Below are positions 35,293-48,681 of a stretch of DNA of 64,000 nt, piece after piece. The notes below the pieces were generated by a model that was given only the letters and a program-made list of their open reading frames with translations, made no database searches and had not been told where the DNA came from. Location of the stretch: positions 1,302,001 through 1,366,000 of the forward strand of contig CM051511.1 in assembly GCA_028015205.1 (NCBI GenBank). Direction: 5' to 3'. Both the position numbers and the translations under genes were made by a program. Source of the stretch: Mytilisepta virgata. Taxonomy: Eukaryota; Mollusca; Bivalvia; Mytilida; Mytilidae. Each line of letters begins with the position of its first letter. Position 1 is the stretch's first letter.

Positions 35293-35958
35293 ACACACAT
35301 TTCAGTATCAGGTCATTCGACTTTGAAGAAGGTGTTGACCTTTGAATTGTCTAAAAATGGAACGTTCCGCATACCTGTTAGGTTTTGATCGAGAACCGGT
35401 TCAGTCCACCATGTAAATAAGGAAATGTATTGAACATTAGTATAATCCTGAACACTATTTAGAATAAACCCAATGTCAAAGCAGGAAATACCTCTCTCGA
35501 GAATTTGATGATTTATACAGATTCAATTACCATTTCATGTAAAGTCTTCTTTTTTCTCCTTCTGCGAAGTTGCGATTCATTATTTTTGCTTTAATTTTTA
35601 TTCACCCATTCTTTGTTTTATTTGTTTTAGTATGTTTTGTTTTCAAGTGCATTGATTTTTTCAGATCTTAAAATTTGTGTTTGTTTTTTTTTTTTTTTTT
35701 TAGGAGTATTTAATTTTTTATTTGCAAGGCTATTGTAAACTGCATTCTAGCAGTTACTTCTCGTCGGTCATACGGTTGTTAAATTCATCGAGAGACGTTT
35801 ACATATGATAAATAATTAAATTTTGATGGTTCTTAACCTATGATCTTAACAACTCTCTCATTTCCGTAGGACATTTTAACACATATCTAAATTTCATTAA
35901 ACACTTGACAATAACACACGAGTTATAATGAGACACACATTTGTTTTAACTTAACAAA
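35293..35958. promoter_or_regulatory. 5' flank of gene A
   Basis: AT-rich flank upstream of the gene A start codon, with a T run at about 35683-35701. An in-frame TAA lies 12 nt before the ATG. No clear TATA box or initiator could be fixed by eye. Confidence 0.3.
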
Positions 35959-38900
35959 ATGTCCCAGTGTCATACTGACATAACTGATGTCTCTACCGTG
36001 AGGTACAAAGCTATTCGTGAGCAGAGAAGTGGAATAGCCCATCCAAAAAGAAAAGTCTGTGTGATATTTGTCATTGGATGTATAATTATCATTCTGGTGG
36101 CAATTTTAATTGTCAAATTTACATATAAACAAGAGAAAACTCGTCCATATGAAGGTAATAAATATTTTTTGATACAAGTTCTAATAATCCTGCAGCAGGC
36201 TTATTAACAAAACTTAGTAGACGTTACTTAGATGTTAAGGAGTTATATATACGGTAAAATCTTAGAAGCTTTGTGAATAAAGCTACATTCTAGCGACCTT
36301 CATGGTTTTCGTAAAAAGTGTGAACCTACGGCGCACTGTAAAAGTCCTTGAAGGAACTTGTTGTTATAATTTGCCAGTATTGTGTGGGTTAGTTTTTCGT
36401 GTACATAGCCTTTCATCTTATCCAAAACGAAACATAAAAGTAATATACAGAATGTAATGCTAAATTGCCAAAAAGTGTACCTTAAGTATAATAAGTGTTA
36501 TAATGTTATCCACAATGGCGTACTAAATGTCCAGTAGTGCTTTTAGAACCGGAATATGTATTAATTTCACATGTAAACATTGCACCATTTTACTCTACCC
36601 CTTTGTGGATTCATTTTGTATAGTTAATAAGATGATACATGTATCTTATGGCGTCACAGAACAATTTCTTGTCTCTAACTTATTTTCAGACAAATCATTT
36701 TCAAACACTTTTGAAATTGCTTGATACCGGTGTCCCATATAGATTCATATGTTTTGTGACTTTAAGATGAAGGATGGCAATAAAAGTATTGTACCTTTGC
36801 TGGAACTTTTATAACGTTTATGTGTGGATTGTTTAAATAACTAATCCGCTTACCCTTTCTTCCATACAATGTAGCATTCAGTTGTTTAGCTCTTTGAATT
36901 TAAACTAAAAAAACATAGGTTTATTGTAGAGGAAAGCTTCCTGGGCAGTTATGATAACATTACATGGAGTTCCTGCTCAGTAACATGTGGATATGGATCT
37001 CAACTTGGGACAAAATCCTGTGGTATAAGGAATAGAACGTGCAATGCAGATTCTGTGGACATAATTTTTAGAAATTGTACCAGACAGCCATGTAAAAGTA
37101 GATATACAATATTTTCTTGTTTTCCACATTTACACAATGGGCATTGTAAAACGTTTGTGGAACGTTTCATTATGTGTAAAGTTTGAACTTCAAATATTCA
37201 GTATTGAAATGTTTTGAAAACAACGATATAAACCTTCCACAAATCCGTTTTGATTGCCATATTAAGGAATTCGATTTGCGAATGTTTTAATAATTAAATT
37301 GACCAGTATTCAAGAAAATGCATTTATATCTTCAAAGTTATATGTCTTATATCCATTTTACAAATCGAATCAATCTTTATTGTCATAATACTCAAGTATA
37401 TGACAAAAGTGTAGTTACAATATGAACAGTATTGCTGTATAATATAAACATTTCAAGAATCCCTTGTCCTCATTTCTATTGACTGTCGTTAAACGGAACC
37501 AAGTTCATTCACTGAATGTGTCAAGTCGGATTAAGTATATAAAGGTCCTTTCTTGAATATCTACTATACATTTTCAGCAGTACAGACGCTAATAATTGAG
37601 AAAAAACAAAACAGCATAACAAATTTTGAAGAATATATTCGATTCCAATATGACTCAAGGTTTAGATGCATAATGCGAACACTAGATCTATTGATATTTT
37701 GGTTGTTATTCTGTTCCAGATTATTGTGCAGAACCACCAACGATCATCCATACTCTGTCAAATTCAAATAACACCAGTACCTACTCACCTGGTGACAGAA
37801 TAACATATGCTTGTCAAAACGGATATCGTCAGGTTGGTGGTCAGTCAGAAATAACATGTTATGAAGACGGTATCTGGACCAGCTCCTCCAACTTCAGTTG
37901 TGTTCGTAAGTAAAATATTTGGATCAGTTTTCCAAATCCTTGAAGACCTTTAGAGTCAAATCTACTGTACAGGTTAATTAAGGAAATATTGATGCAAATG
38001 ATACGAAAAATATACCACTTACTCTGAAATCGGACAAAGGGGAATAACTCTATCTAATTCTCTTAGACCTATTTGGTAAAAAATCTTGATCATCTTACAT
38101 AAAAATACATTTATGGGTACTGTTGCATTTTCAATTATCTGTCAAGTACAAAAAGGAACATGATGTCGTAAAACAAATTCGATTGATTTAACGGTAGACT
38201 GTTTGTTCACTTAAACTTATATTCTTAATCATAATGAGTTATAATCTCAAATGATTCTTTCCCGCAAGTACAAATTCTAAAAGAAAAACTTCTTTTTCCA
38301 ATCAAAGTTTTTCATTGCCTGAAATCTCCCTCAAGTTTGTTGTTGTAATCTATTGGTCTGGCTTATTTTTTCATGGATATTTATTTCTGTTTATTATTAA
38401 TCACTCGCATGATAAGCGATAAGGGTTAAAAAAATGTGTAATTCTGTTATATTGTCATCTGAGTCATTACCAGAATGTCACAATTCAAAATGCACACAAG
38501 CTAAAAATTCAACAAGAAAATATATTGAATTTAATTTGTAAACGTGAACAAGAAATAACGGAAAAACACAAAAGCACCAAAATGATATCTTAACTAATAT
38601 AAGCATGGATTTTTGTTTTAGTTTAGATAATTTTACAATGATGAGCTTTTAATTCTAAGAAAATGGGCCTATTACGAGATGGCCAATAACAATGATTTTC
38701 TTCTTTAAAATTAATAAAATCATGATAAAATTTGAATGAAAAAAATATGAAACTATGTAGGTCATCCTATTTTGTATTTTACTAAATAATGTCACATTGT
38801 TATATTATCTTTTATCTACGAAATATGTTTATAGTAAAATGTCCTTCCTGCAACAAAAATGTTCATCCCGTAATAATAATGTATTTTCTAATTAGTTCAG

Positions 38901-41900
38901 TTATGGTCATAGTATATATTTACAGGAAACCAAAAATAACTAATATTAGCCATTTTCAAATATTAATAACACGAATAAAGTTTTAACAAAATGTCTAACA
39001 AAGAGGACAAATATACCTAAGAAGCAAACCAAAAACCGCAATCCATTAGACAAACATAAACCGATAGACAAATGAACAACCACATGCACAACAAATAAAC
39101 ACTGAAAACTGAAAAACAATGAGCAACACGAACTCCTATAAAAACCAAGAGTGAGATTAGGTGCTCCGGAGGGATAAGCAGTTCCAGCTCCAAATACGTA
39201 ACAATTTATACACTATCCCGTAAAACGTAATGTTACTGGAAGGACTGTTACAGGAAGGACATATTTACAAAATTTAGCAAATTAAAATAATAACTGTTCT
39301 CCTGACTGTAATACCCAAATATTGGAAGTCTTCAGACCAACATACGTGTAAGTTCTCACTATGTTACAAACAAATTAGAAATAACCATAGATATCTTGAC
39401 AAAAAGGTGTTACGGGAAAGACAGTAATACCAAATATGTCTACTTCTAACTGGCTAATCTTTTATCTAGAGAGCATCTTAAAGTAAATTGTCCAATAACT
39501 ATCGGCACTACATCAAGAATGAAGTACCAAGTGAGTCAGACAAGAAGTCCTATTATTGTATAGCAACGTAATTAAAAACTGGTAAAAACCGCCCCCCTTA
39601 AAAAAAAACCTATCGTAATCTGCTTATACATGTATTGTATTGAATATGGCAATTTATCATATTCATTAATTAAACACATATAAAATATACATGCTCCAAG
39701 TCAGGAACCGTTACATTAGTGCATTTCACAATTATTTTATGTTTTTAGCAAAAAAAAAAGGTCCAAAAAAGAAAGTTTTATTGTACGCCCCTCCTTTTAA
39801 ATAAGGACGATGTTTTCGGGTGATTCCCGGGATCAGTGAGTGATGTTACAATACAATAAAAGGGTTATTGCACGAAACTGGTGAATTTTCCCTCGTAGAA
39901 TATTACATCGCACTCCCAAGCTCGTTCGATATTACATTCTACTCGGGACAGTATTTCCCAATATTCGTTCAATAGCCCTATATAGTATAAATAACACAAG
40001 GGGTTATATTATTTCACACTTTTTTCAAAACGTTACTGGAAGGACATAATATTAATTTTAGGGACAATGCAATATGATGAGAACAAAACATCGTGTTGTG
40101 ATGCATTTTTAGTGCTTTTTACATATTAAGCTACTTTATATATAGATCTTTTGGATATACATTTGTAGCATAATTTTTCAACATTATTATTTATTCTTTG
40201 TCTGTAATAAAAATTGGGACTATATCCATTTTTGCATTTTTCAGATCTTTTTTGACATTTTAACCATTGTTATTGTAAAATTCTATTATTTATTAATATC
40301 AACAAAAATAGTTTATGATTAACAATCTAAAGTAAATGTCTACCATCTATTACTGTTTTATATATATATATATATATATATTTATTTATTATTGCCAAAA
40401 GACAAGAATTTTTGCCAATTTTGATACTGACTAGTATATACGGAACTACTTACCATTCCGGAGCACCTGGATTCATTCCTGTTATCGATATTTTTAGTTC
40501 GCATTGTGTCTGTATTGTTTTCATGTGCTTGTTTTCCCCGATTTAAATTTATTCAGTCCCTTTGAAGTCTGTCTTTTGGATTACTCCTTAGATATTTTTG
40601 TTCAATTTAAATTAGCATTCTTTGTAGTAATGCTTTACTCATGTAATGTCGGTGGGTGAAACATATTTACGCATGTTGCAAATCGAAATGAAAATGAATG
40701 ATCATTCAGTAAAATTTAATACAAAAATGTTCCAGCTGTCCACTGTAGGTTACCCCTAGATATAAAGCACGGGACATTTTTAAAAGAACAAAACTCGTCG
40801 TTTATATTTGGAAATACGATTGGTTACATCTGTAATGATGGCTTTAGACTGGTTGGAAGTCGTATAATGACTTGTGGAGCTGACGGTGAATGGAGAGGTG
40901 TTTTGCCGATCTGTAAATGTAAGTAAACACTGGTTAAAGTGCATGTATCTGCGAGTTTAATTTTGAGTGATATACACAGTTTTAATCCAGCTTTTGTGTC
41001 AACACAAAACAAAATCTAAAGTAAGTTTTTTTTTCTGCCGCTCTGCCATGCAGAAAGCGATGACCTGAAACTATTTATTCTTTAGAGTATATCCTACTTG
41101 GCAGAATATTGTGATTGACTGAAAAATAATATACATGACGATTACTTTTCCTCATACACAGTCTGTGAACAATAATTATCACAGATTGCAGCTGTCTGTA
41201 TAAAAAAGTTCTTAAGGATGGTCGCTGGTCATGTTTTGGTCTTTTTGTCAGATTTTCGGAATCCTCGTGTTTTATCCATTTCTTAAACATTAAATTTTTT
41301 GCCCATGAACCCTCACCTTTTCTTTTATAATTCAATCATATATACCTTAAAATGGTATTTGACAACATTTTATGAAATCCTTTTTATTTTTTCATACATT
41401 TTTGAGAGACTGAAGTTGTACATGCAAAGACAATGAAAAATCCAGAGAAAACCCAATTCCTGCAAATTTTCAAGGCCTTGTAGCTCTAAAATGAGCACAT
41501 GAACATATATTTTTTTCTTGCTTATTTGTTAAATAGTCATATGTTCTCTCAAACTAAAACACCTACTTCAAATCCTATTTATTTCCGTCTTCTATATCTT
41601 GTTTGACAAGCTACAGATAGAAAGTTAGTAAATATACTGGCATGTGTATACCACACTAATATATCAAAGGACTGAAGGAATATCATGAAAGTCATAAAGA
41701 GGTTGGGCCAATAAAGCGACAAAATGTTTCACTCAGAGGCCCATTTTCTGAAAGTTGTTAATATCCATGAAATTTATCTTTTTCTCGTAGTAAAAATAGT
41801 TTCTGTTTGCGTCTCAATTTTCTGCATTGAACACAAAACTTACAGTAAGCTCATAAAATCATTTTTGTCATGTTAGGGGAGTTTTCCGCACCTTTTAAGT

Positions 41901-44900
41901 GGGAATTCCCTGACAAGCTCCTCCAGAACCAAATACATAAAGCGTTTCCCTGACAGACTGCTTTTAGTCAACTTTTGTGCATTTCCTGTTTTGGTTCTAA
42001 ATGTGCTTTTTAACAAAAATGGAACTTTTCTTTAAAAATCAATTCAATACTTTAATTTAAAATACATATACCTTTAAACCGTCTGCGAATACGAATCTCG
42101 AAGAGAGCTATTTTTTTTTGTTTCTTGCTAGATTCGAATTTTTGTCATATTTTTTTAAAACCGCAAAAGCTTTCTTTTTTAATTTCAATATTCTCTCGTT
42201 CATTTGTGGAACTTCCTCCCCAAGTTTGATTATATTGCTGTGCTTAGACGAGTAAATGGTAGTGAAAGTGGACTATAGGTTTTTTATTTATAATTCAACT
42301 CATCTTATCATAATCATGTAAAGAACCACATGTAAATAACGACGATGGAACCATTTTGTTGTGCGTGGTGCAAATCAATGTCGAAACAAAAAATTTCTCA
42401 GTCCCTAAGCGCAGTGACAATATATGTGATGTATGCAGGCAGAAATTCTACAAATCTGATAGGTCTGTATAGTATGTTTTCACTCAACCTATTCCAACCT
42501 GTTCAAACTTATGTTAAATATTAAAATTGATATCTGATTGTGATTATTATGCCCTGACACAGTCACTTTAATTAAAACCTTAAAACTAGGTTTCGATAAC
42601 AGGATCCAAGTTTCAAAAGATTCCATAATTATTTTAGTTTCTCTGGCGTACAAGTTTGCCGGTAGATATTTCGAAATTTCCTTGTCCATTTAATACTTCA
42701 ATTCGTTTTGTTTAAAATATAATGCCAATAACAGTTACTGTAGAACCGTCAATGATGCACTGCACTGTCATGACTGTAATGACTGTATCGCAAAAGCAAT
42801 AGCTCAGTTATCATTTCATTTGTTTTTTCATCATCAAGTGGTAATAAACTAATACATGCATGTAAGATCTTCAGTTAACGCTAGGTGAAGCACTGGGCGG
42901 ACACATCGATTGTAAACATTGTATCTGGTACCCAAATTATCTATAGATAGATGATAAAGATTTCTTAACCCAGTTTTCAAATAACTTCCGAAAAAAAGCT
43001 CCGCCTGGTGTTTGTTGAACATCCTAATGCATGTATAGTAGCTAGGCCTTGATTGGTGGCAAGGTTAAAATAACATGATGTGACTTATTCACTTAAATAT
43101 AGTATCAATACATTTAAAATTAAACCTACACAGGTAAACTAACCGAATGAAATAAGATCAGGAGAAAAGGGCCCTCGTTCTTTCTTATAGTCTTATTAAC
43201 TGGCTGTTTCTGTATTGGCACTGGTATAGATTCAAGGTTTGCTTTATTGGCCTCGAGACCCGTAAGGTCGAGGGCCAATACAGCTGACCGAGAATCTATA
43301 CCAGTGCCAATACAGAAACAGCCAGTTCATAACACTTTTATTAAATAATCCAACTTTTTCAATACAGACTTGTTCTGAATGCTGTATTACATACATCAAA
43401 TGTGAATATAGGGCCAATATTTCCAATACTGACTGGCAATGATGTGAATATAGGGCCAATATTTCCAATACGGACTGGCAATGAATCCTGAATTACATGC
43501 ACAATATATGTAGTGGACCGGGCTGAAAAGCAATATAGATCACTTGATTTATATGATCAAGACGACGTCACCAGTATGACACATGCCGTTTTGGTAGTAT
43601 AAGGGCTGTTTTAATTGTATTATTTAATAATACTAAATAATGTTTAATTATCGGGAACTACTCTTTAATATCTTCTATTTATTATTTCGGCAGTGATTGA
43701 TTGTGGACCGTTAGGGCCTGTTTATAACGGATATATAATTGGACGTCGTACAACAGTCGGATCAGTCTTGTTCTATGGGTAAATATTACAAATATATATA
43801 AATTCTTGCAAAATATTTTATAAACAATTCAAAAATATATATATACATATATGAAAATAAATCGTAATAAAAAAGTTGCAAAGACTGTAACACAAAGGAA
43901 TAGGGGAAAACATCTTGTGATCCTGAGGGCTGAACATGTCCAGTTCCTTCAATATCATCAGTTCCGTAAAAGGCTGGTGATGAATTGAAGACTTTCGAAT
44001 TTCTAATATTACAGTTTTTAACACATGCTGAACCTTACCGTGATGACAAACAATTTATGTGAACCTCAACGTATATAAAGCATAAAGCATAAAGCACGAT
44101 TATCAAGAATGTTCAAGACCACATGTTACTAATATAAGATCTTTCCCTGTAGTCGTTTTTTAATACTTTATTTGATTTTGTTCCATCAGTGCATTCATTT
44201 GATAGCTTTTCAAGTATATTAATCACGAATCTGTTGACAATAATTCAGATTTCTTTGGATACGAGATTCATGTAAGTCTGTTTAAAAAGTATTGAAAAAC
44301 CATATCTTATTACATGTATTAAGCTCTGCTCGATGAGAGAAGACTTTATGGGAGTCCCTTGTGAGAATATCAAAAATTGTTGGGAATTTCCGAGTCTGTT
44401 TTTTCCACGTAAACACATTGATTGTACGTCAAGAAGTAATCTTATCTTCCTTGTCTGTATGAATATAAGCAATACACTTAGTCCTTACGTAAATAGTTTG
44501 AACTTCAAGTTAAATATCCCTTACTTAACTAATGAATCAATTTAATTTGCTTCCAATCTGTTCTAGCTTCTTTTTTCTATTGGTAAATTTTGTAAAACCT
44601 AAGGGGTATCCTTCGTGCTTATAACGTGAATTCGGTACAAAATCTGTCGAATGAGCAAACGAATAAAATTTGAAAAATTCGAAAGAGTAAAACCTAAATT
44701 TTAAGGAAATAACGCAGAATACAAAACATACATGTAAGTATAACTAATGCCAGGCCAAGTCCCATTAAAACAAGAAGTAATAACAGATTCTCCGGGAATG
44801 TAAGCACATCCCCCTTCGAATTTTGTACCCGTCGACAAGCTTTACAAAATTATTTGATAAAAATTCTGATGCACAAGATGTGCACATTTTTTCGATTTAC

Positions 44901-46523
44901 GACTCATCAGTGGTGCCCAAGGTCTAATCTGTTGAAAACTAACACAGTAATCCAAAAATGCCAAAATAACCAAAAGATGAAAGCCAAGACAGGACTATGA
45001 TCGAGGGATATAGTCATAACCTTTCACAAAATTTAACAAATTTAAAGTATCAATTGTCATACGGTCTGGGAAATATTGCAAAATCTTGAATTAAAGTACA
45101 TCTCGTTTAAAAAGAAAAAAAATCCCAAAATATCATCGAATTAAATTTGTGTCACTACATTTTCTTACCAAATATTTGACTACAGATGCGCTATCCATAC
45201 AACAATGAGGGCGGGCGCATTTTCTACGAGATGTCAAGATGATGGAACGTGGTCAAATCCTCCTCCAGTGTGTCTAGGTGAATATCTAATTAACCTGCCT
45301 TTTTTTGGCACGCAAGCTCGTCTAACGTTTTGTTTCAAAATATGTTTTAAAAAAAAGTTTGCTCGTATTTGACTTAAAAAAATGCTTTCTTAAGGTTGCT
45401 CGCTGGTCATGTTTTGGCTTTTTTGTCAGATTTTCGGAATCCTCGGGTTTTATCCGTTTCTTAAACATGAAATGTTTTGCCCATGAACCCCCACTTTTTC
45501 TTTTATAATTCAATCATATATACCTTAAAATGGTATTTGACAAAATTTTCTGAAATAATTTTTATTTTTTCATACATGTTTGAGACACTGAAATTGACAA
45601 TGCAAAGACAATGAAAAATCCAGAGAAAACCCATTTCCTGCAAATTTGCAAGGCCTAATAGCTCTAAAATGAGCACATGAAAATATATTTTTTATTGCTT
45701 ATTTGTTTACTATTCATATGTTCTCTCAAACTAAAACACCTATTTCAAATCCTATTTATTTCCTATTAGACCAGCAATCATCCTTAAACCCAACCCCCTC
45801 CTATCTCTATTCATGTATGCTGCCTTATACCATTTCACTGCCTACGACGTGACATATTCAACCGTTCTGTCCTCTATAACTTCCAATTCACCAGAAATGA
45901 AGTAGTGAATGCGTTTCCAGCAGAATCAGATAAAAAATGACAAAAATATTAAATCCTAAAAACCGTCCTATGGTGACACTATTGTGCCCGAGAAAGGGAT
46001 ACTTCTTAGTTTGTTTTTTGTTTTTTTTAAAGTTAATCTAGTTATCAATATCATGCTTATAATTATAATGTATTATGATATGACCTGCTTCAATCACCTC
46101 CAGTCTAAATCTGTAGTAAAATATGGATATTTTGATTCCAACATCTCAGGCACCAGACGGCTTGTTTGGCAACGTCACACTTCCATAAGCTTCAACGACG
46201 TCATAGTATAACTTTGTGTAATGTAGCGTTGTGTAATGGCGTCTTCGTGTCTGAATACCTATTTTGCGGCTTTTAAAAATGTCGTAGAAACTGTCTTATT
46301 AGAAAGGAATGTATTTTAAAAATACCTGTAGGCATTTCTTTTTGCAGCCCAGTGCACATATCCAGACATTTTAAATTCATCTCCATTGAACAAACAATGG
46401 GCTTATGACGGAGAAGTATACGACATCAAATGTATGCGTGGTTACCGCCTTTCTGATGGAACAAGAATGGTCTGTAACAACGGAACATGGTCCTCTATTC
46501 CAAAGTGTATGCCAGGAAATTGA
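35959..46523 (+). CDS. gene A: type II membrane protein with TSP1 and four sushi (CCP) domains
   Basis: Seven exons: 35959-36154, 36930-37097, 37720-37905, 40736-40918, 43694-43778, 45186-45277, 46348-46523. They sum to 1086 nt, 361 residues plus TGA; all introns are GT-AG and the phases are consistent. Exon 1 encodes a 32-residue cytosolic tail ending PKRK and a transmembrane helix (about 33-52) with no signal peptide, hence a type II protein. Exon 2 is a thrombospondin type-1 domain (WSSCSVTCGYG). Exons 3, 4, 5+6 and 7 are four CCP modules, each with the Cys...Cys...W...Cys pattern (for example CEDGIWTS-like and CGADGEWRGVLPIC). Only the third CCP is split, by a phase-2 intron. An in-frame stop upstream supports the ATG, and ATTAAA at 46589 is a possible polyadenylation signal. 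CCP and TSP1 domains bind proteins and glycans outside the cell, and a recognition or adhesion role is inferred. No orthologue recognised. Confidence 0.8.
39000..39185 (+). repeat. dispersed repeat, copy 2 (gene A intron 3)
   Basis: Same family as 16706-16905: GGACAAATATACCTAAG, CAAATGAACAACCACATG, CTCCTATAAAAACCAAG, GGTGCTCCGGAG. Confidence 0.7.
40362..40381. repeat. TA microsatellite
   Basis: About ten TA units in intron 3 of gene A. Confidence 0.85.
40445..40610 (-). repeat. dispersed repeat, copy 3 (gene A intron 3)
   Basis: Reverse-orientation, diverged member of the family at 16706 and 39000: GGAGCACCTGGATTCA, CATGTGCTTG, TTAGATATTTTTGTTC. It lies 1.3 kb from copy 2 in the opposite orientation within the same intron. 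Confidence 0.55.
41212..41588 (-). mobile_element. TTAA MITE, copy 2 (truncated)
   Basis: Begins TTAAGGATGGTCGCTGGTCA and matches 45390-45770 throughout, but ends at CTATTTATTTCC without the far inverted repeat. It carries the uninterrupted sequence at the place where copy 1 holds the nested element. Confidence 0.75.
43198..43327. mobile_element. foldback in gene A intron 4
   Basis: Arms AACTGGCTGTTTCTGTATTG and on, about 37 bp and perfect (43198-43234 with 43291-43327). A second inner inverted repeat (TTGGCCTCGA / TCGAGGGCCAA) is nested in the loop. Just downstream, a 48-bp unit (GTGAATATAGGGCCAATATT) is directly duplicated at about 43400-43485. Confidence 0.75.
44862..44945 (-). repeat. 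dispersed repeat, copy in gene A intron 5
   Basis: Contains GATGCACAAGATGTGCACAT, TCGATTTACGACTCATCAGT and CCAAGGTCTAA. The reverse complement recurs at about 58120-58200 in gene B intron 1. A partial relative (GGCCTTGAGCAAAACTGATG) is near 3613. Confidence 0.7.
45390..45786 (-). mobile_element. TTAA MITE, copy 3 (full length)
   Basis: 397 bp from TTAAGGTTGCTCGCTGGTC to CAGCAATCATCCTTAA, with inverted ends and TTAA on both sides. No coding capacity. It lies in intron 6 of gene A and is the best reference copy for the family. Confidence 0.8.
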
Positions 46524-46602
46524 TACTTAAGATGACGATAGTTATTTCTATACACTTTTATTCTCCTACACCCTCTTTTTATTACTATATTAAAGGTAAA
46601 AA

Positions 46603-47405
46603 AAATAACAATCCAAAGATACTAATATTAGATATTGTTAATTTATACTATGCTGTATACGACGCATTTCAAGGAGTTACCTCTCATCAGCAGCATTTGA
46701 ACCGAAACATTTGGAAGACCAAAAACCAAAATTATATTAAACTAGAAGTACTCAACCAAAAATACCGAAATAGGAAGCCAAATTTCAGCTGAGGAGATCT
46801 ACCATGTGCAATACAAGGAATGAACCCTTAGTATTTCTATTATTTTTGAATTTGGCTAAATACTGGTAATTTCTGTAACAAATCAATGAATAATCATGTC
46901 AGACAAGTCTGACGACTGGGTTGGCGAATACCCTTGGGGACCTAGGGTCCACCAGCAGAGGCATCATCCCAGGAGTTTCAAAATATCAATCCAAAGATAC
47001 TAATATTAGATATTGTAAATTTATACTATGCTGTATACGACGCATTTCAAGGAGTTACCTCTCATCAGCAGCATTTTAACGGAAACATTTGGAAGACCAA
47101 AAACCAAAATTATTTTAAACTAGAAGTACTCAACCAAAAATACCGAAATAGGAAGCCAAATTTCAGCTAAGGAGATCTACCATGTGCAATACAAGGAATG
47201 AACCCTTAGTATTTCTATTAGTTTTGAATTTTGCTAAATACTGGTAATTTCTGTAACAAATCAATGAATAATCATGTCAGACAAGTCTGACGACTGGGTT
47301 GGCGAATACCCTCGGGGACCTAGGGTCCACCAGCAGAGGCATCATCCCAGGAGTTTCAAAATAACAATCCAAAGATACTAATATTAGATATAGTAAATTT
47401 ATACT
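46603..47405 (+). repeat. 378-bp satellite, array 1
   Basis: Two full units and a 40-bp remnant, with period exactly 378 (ATCCAAAGAT at 46611, 46989 and 47367). The first unit begins about 80 bp after the gene A stop codon, so it probably overlaps its 3' untranslated region. Each unit has GTATACGACGCATTTCAAGG, CTCTCATCAGCAGCATT and an inner inverted repeat GTCAGACAAGTCTGAC. Open frames inside are not conserved between units. Confidence 0.9.
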
Positions 47406-48680
47406 TTTATTTTTTTATTAAAACATTTAACCTAATAAAGATCAGAAAACCTTGAAGTAACCGACATTTTTGGAGATGTTCGAAATTTTTATACAGATGT
47501 TTTGTCAAGTCAGTTACTGTGGAATGGAAAAAATATGAAACAATTACAATATTGCGTATGCATGGTATATAAAAGATAATTTAGTCTTAAAAAATTTGGC
47601 AAATGTTTTCTCGCGAAAGAGATAAGAAAATGTCCATTACTTCAAGGACGATTGGGGGTCTTAAGCTAAAAGTTTGTGTAACTCAATACATGTAAATAAA
47701 TGAAATGTTTTTAGAATTGTTAATAGTGTATCAAGAGTAAGAATTGTAGTAATAATTCATACGTACGTTTGTCCCGGAATCCTAGGAAATTCGGATTTCG
47801 TTATTAATGATTTAAAAATTCACTATTTATAATGCACCGTATGATACAAGTTTTGTTGTAGAGTTACAATGAAAAAACGTAACTCGTTTACCCGAGAAAC
47901 CAGACAGTGAGACGAAAAGAACAATGAGCGTAAACATATTTTCCCACTCTCTTTCTTCCAAACCGTTCTTGCTCCTCATCCGAAACTTATCGTCCTTGAA
48001 TTAATTGAGAAGAAAGGTTTGAAATATTTAGAAGGTCAATTATACATCCGACTCAGATATTTCCCTTATGATTTAGGATGATAAAAATCACGTGAACGCT
48101 TTCACGTGATGTCAAGGCTGCAGGTACGCAAGTCAAATTTGTTAGGCTATTTTTTTGCAGTTTCGCTTCGGAGATTCATCACCCACAAATGCAGAATTTA
48201 CAGTCGACAGCACTGAGAACATGGGCAGTTAGTTTTGAGTGTTTCTATATGTATTTTGTAATTTCCATAGGTCCTTTCATGGGTGTAAAAGATAGATATT
48301 TGATTTTATATAAATAAATCCCGCCCAAACACCAAAGGAAAACGGTAATGGGAAACACGCAAAACAATGAAAAAAGTAACGATAGAATTTTATTTCGGAA
48401 GTGATATCAGGTTTTTCGAAAGGGAAATTATATTCTGCTCACAAGTAAACCACGTAAAATTGCACTTTGGTTAAATTTAGACACGAATCGGCAAAAACGA
48501 TTACCAATGGCCGATCAGGCAGATCTTGTTAGAATATATTATTAGGTTTTGAACATGTTTTAGAGCAAGACGTAACTCTTGAAGAATGTTTAATTCATTT
48601 GTCCGGTAGATAATCTGAAAACAGTTTTTTGGAGTGTTTCATTTGTGTAATTGAACGGCGGATTAAGAAGTACATAGATA
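47406..48680. other. no gene seen
   Basis: Between array 1 and the minisatellite. A short inverted repeat (ATCACGTGAACGCTTTCACGTGAT) lies near 48088-48111 and contains two CACGTG E-box-like palindromes. No exon recognised. Confidence 0.4.
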
Positions 48681-48681
48681 A

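Noticed and set aside
46487..46792. 101-residue frame after gene A exon 7
   Set aside because: It overlaps the last gene A codons out of frame and then runs into the satellite.
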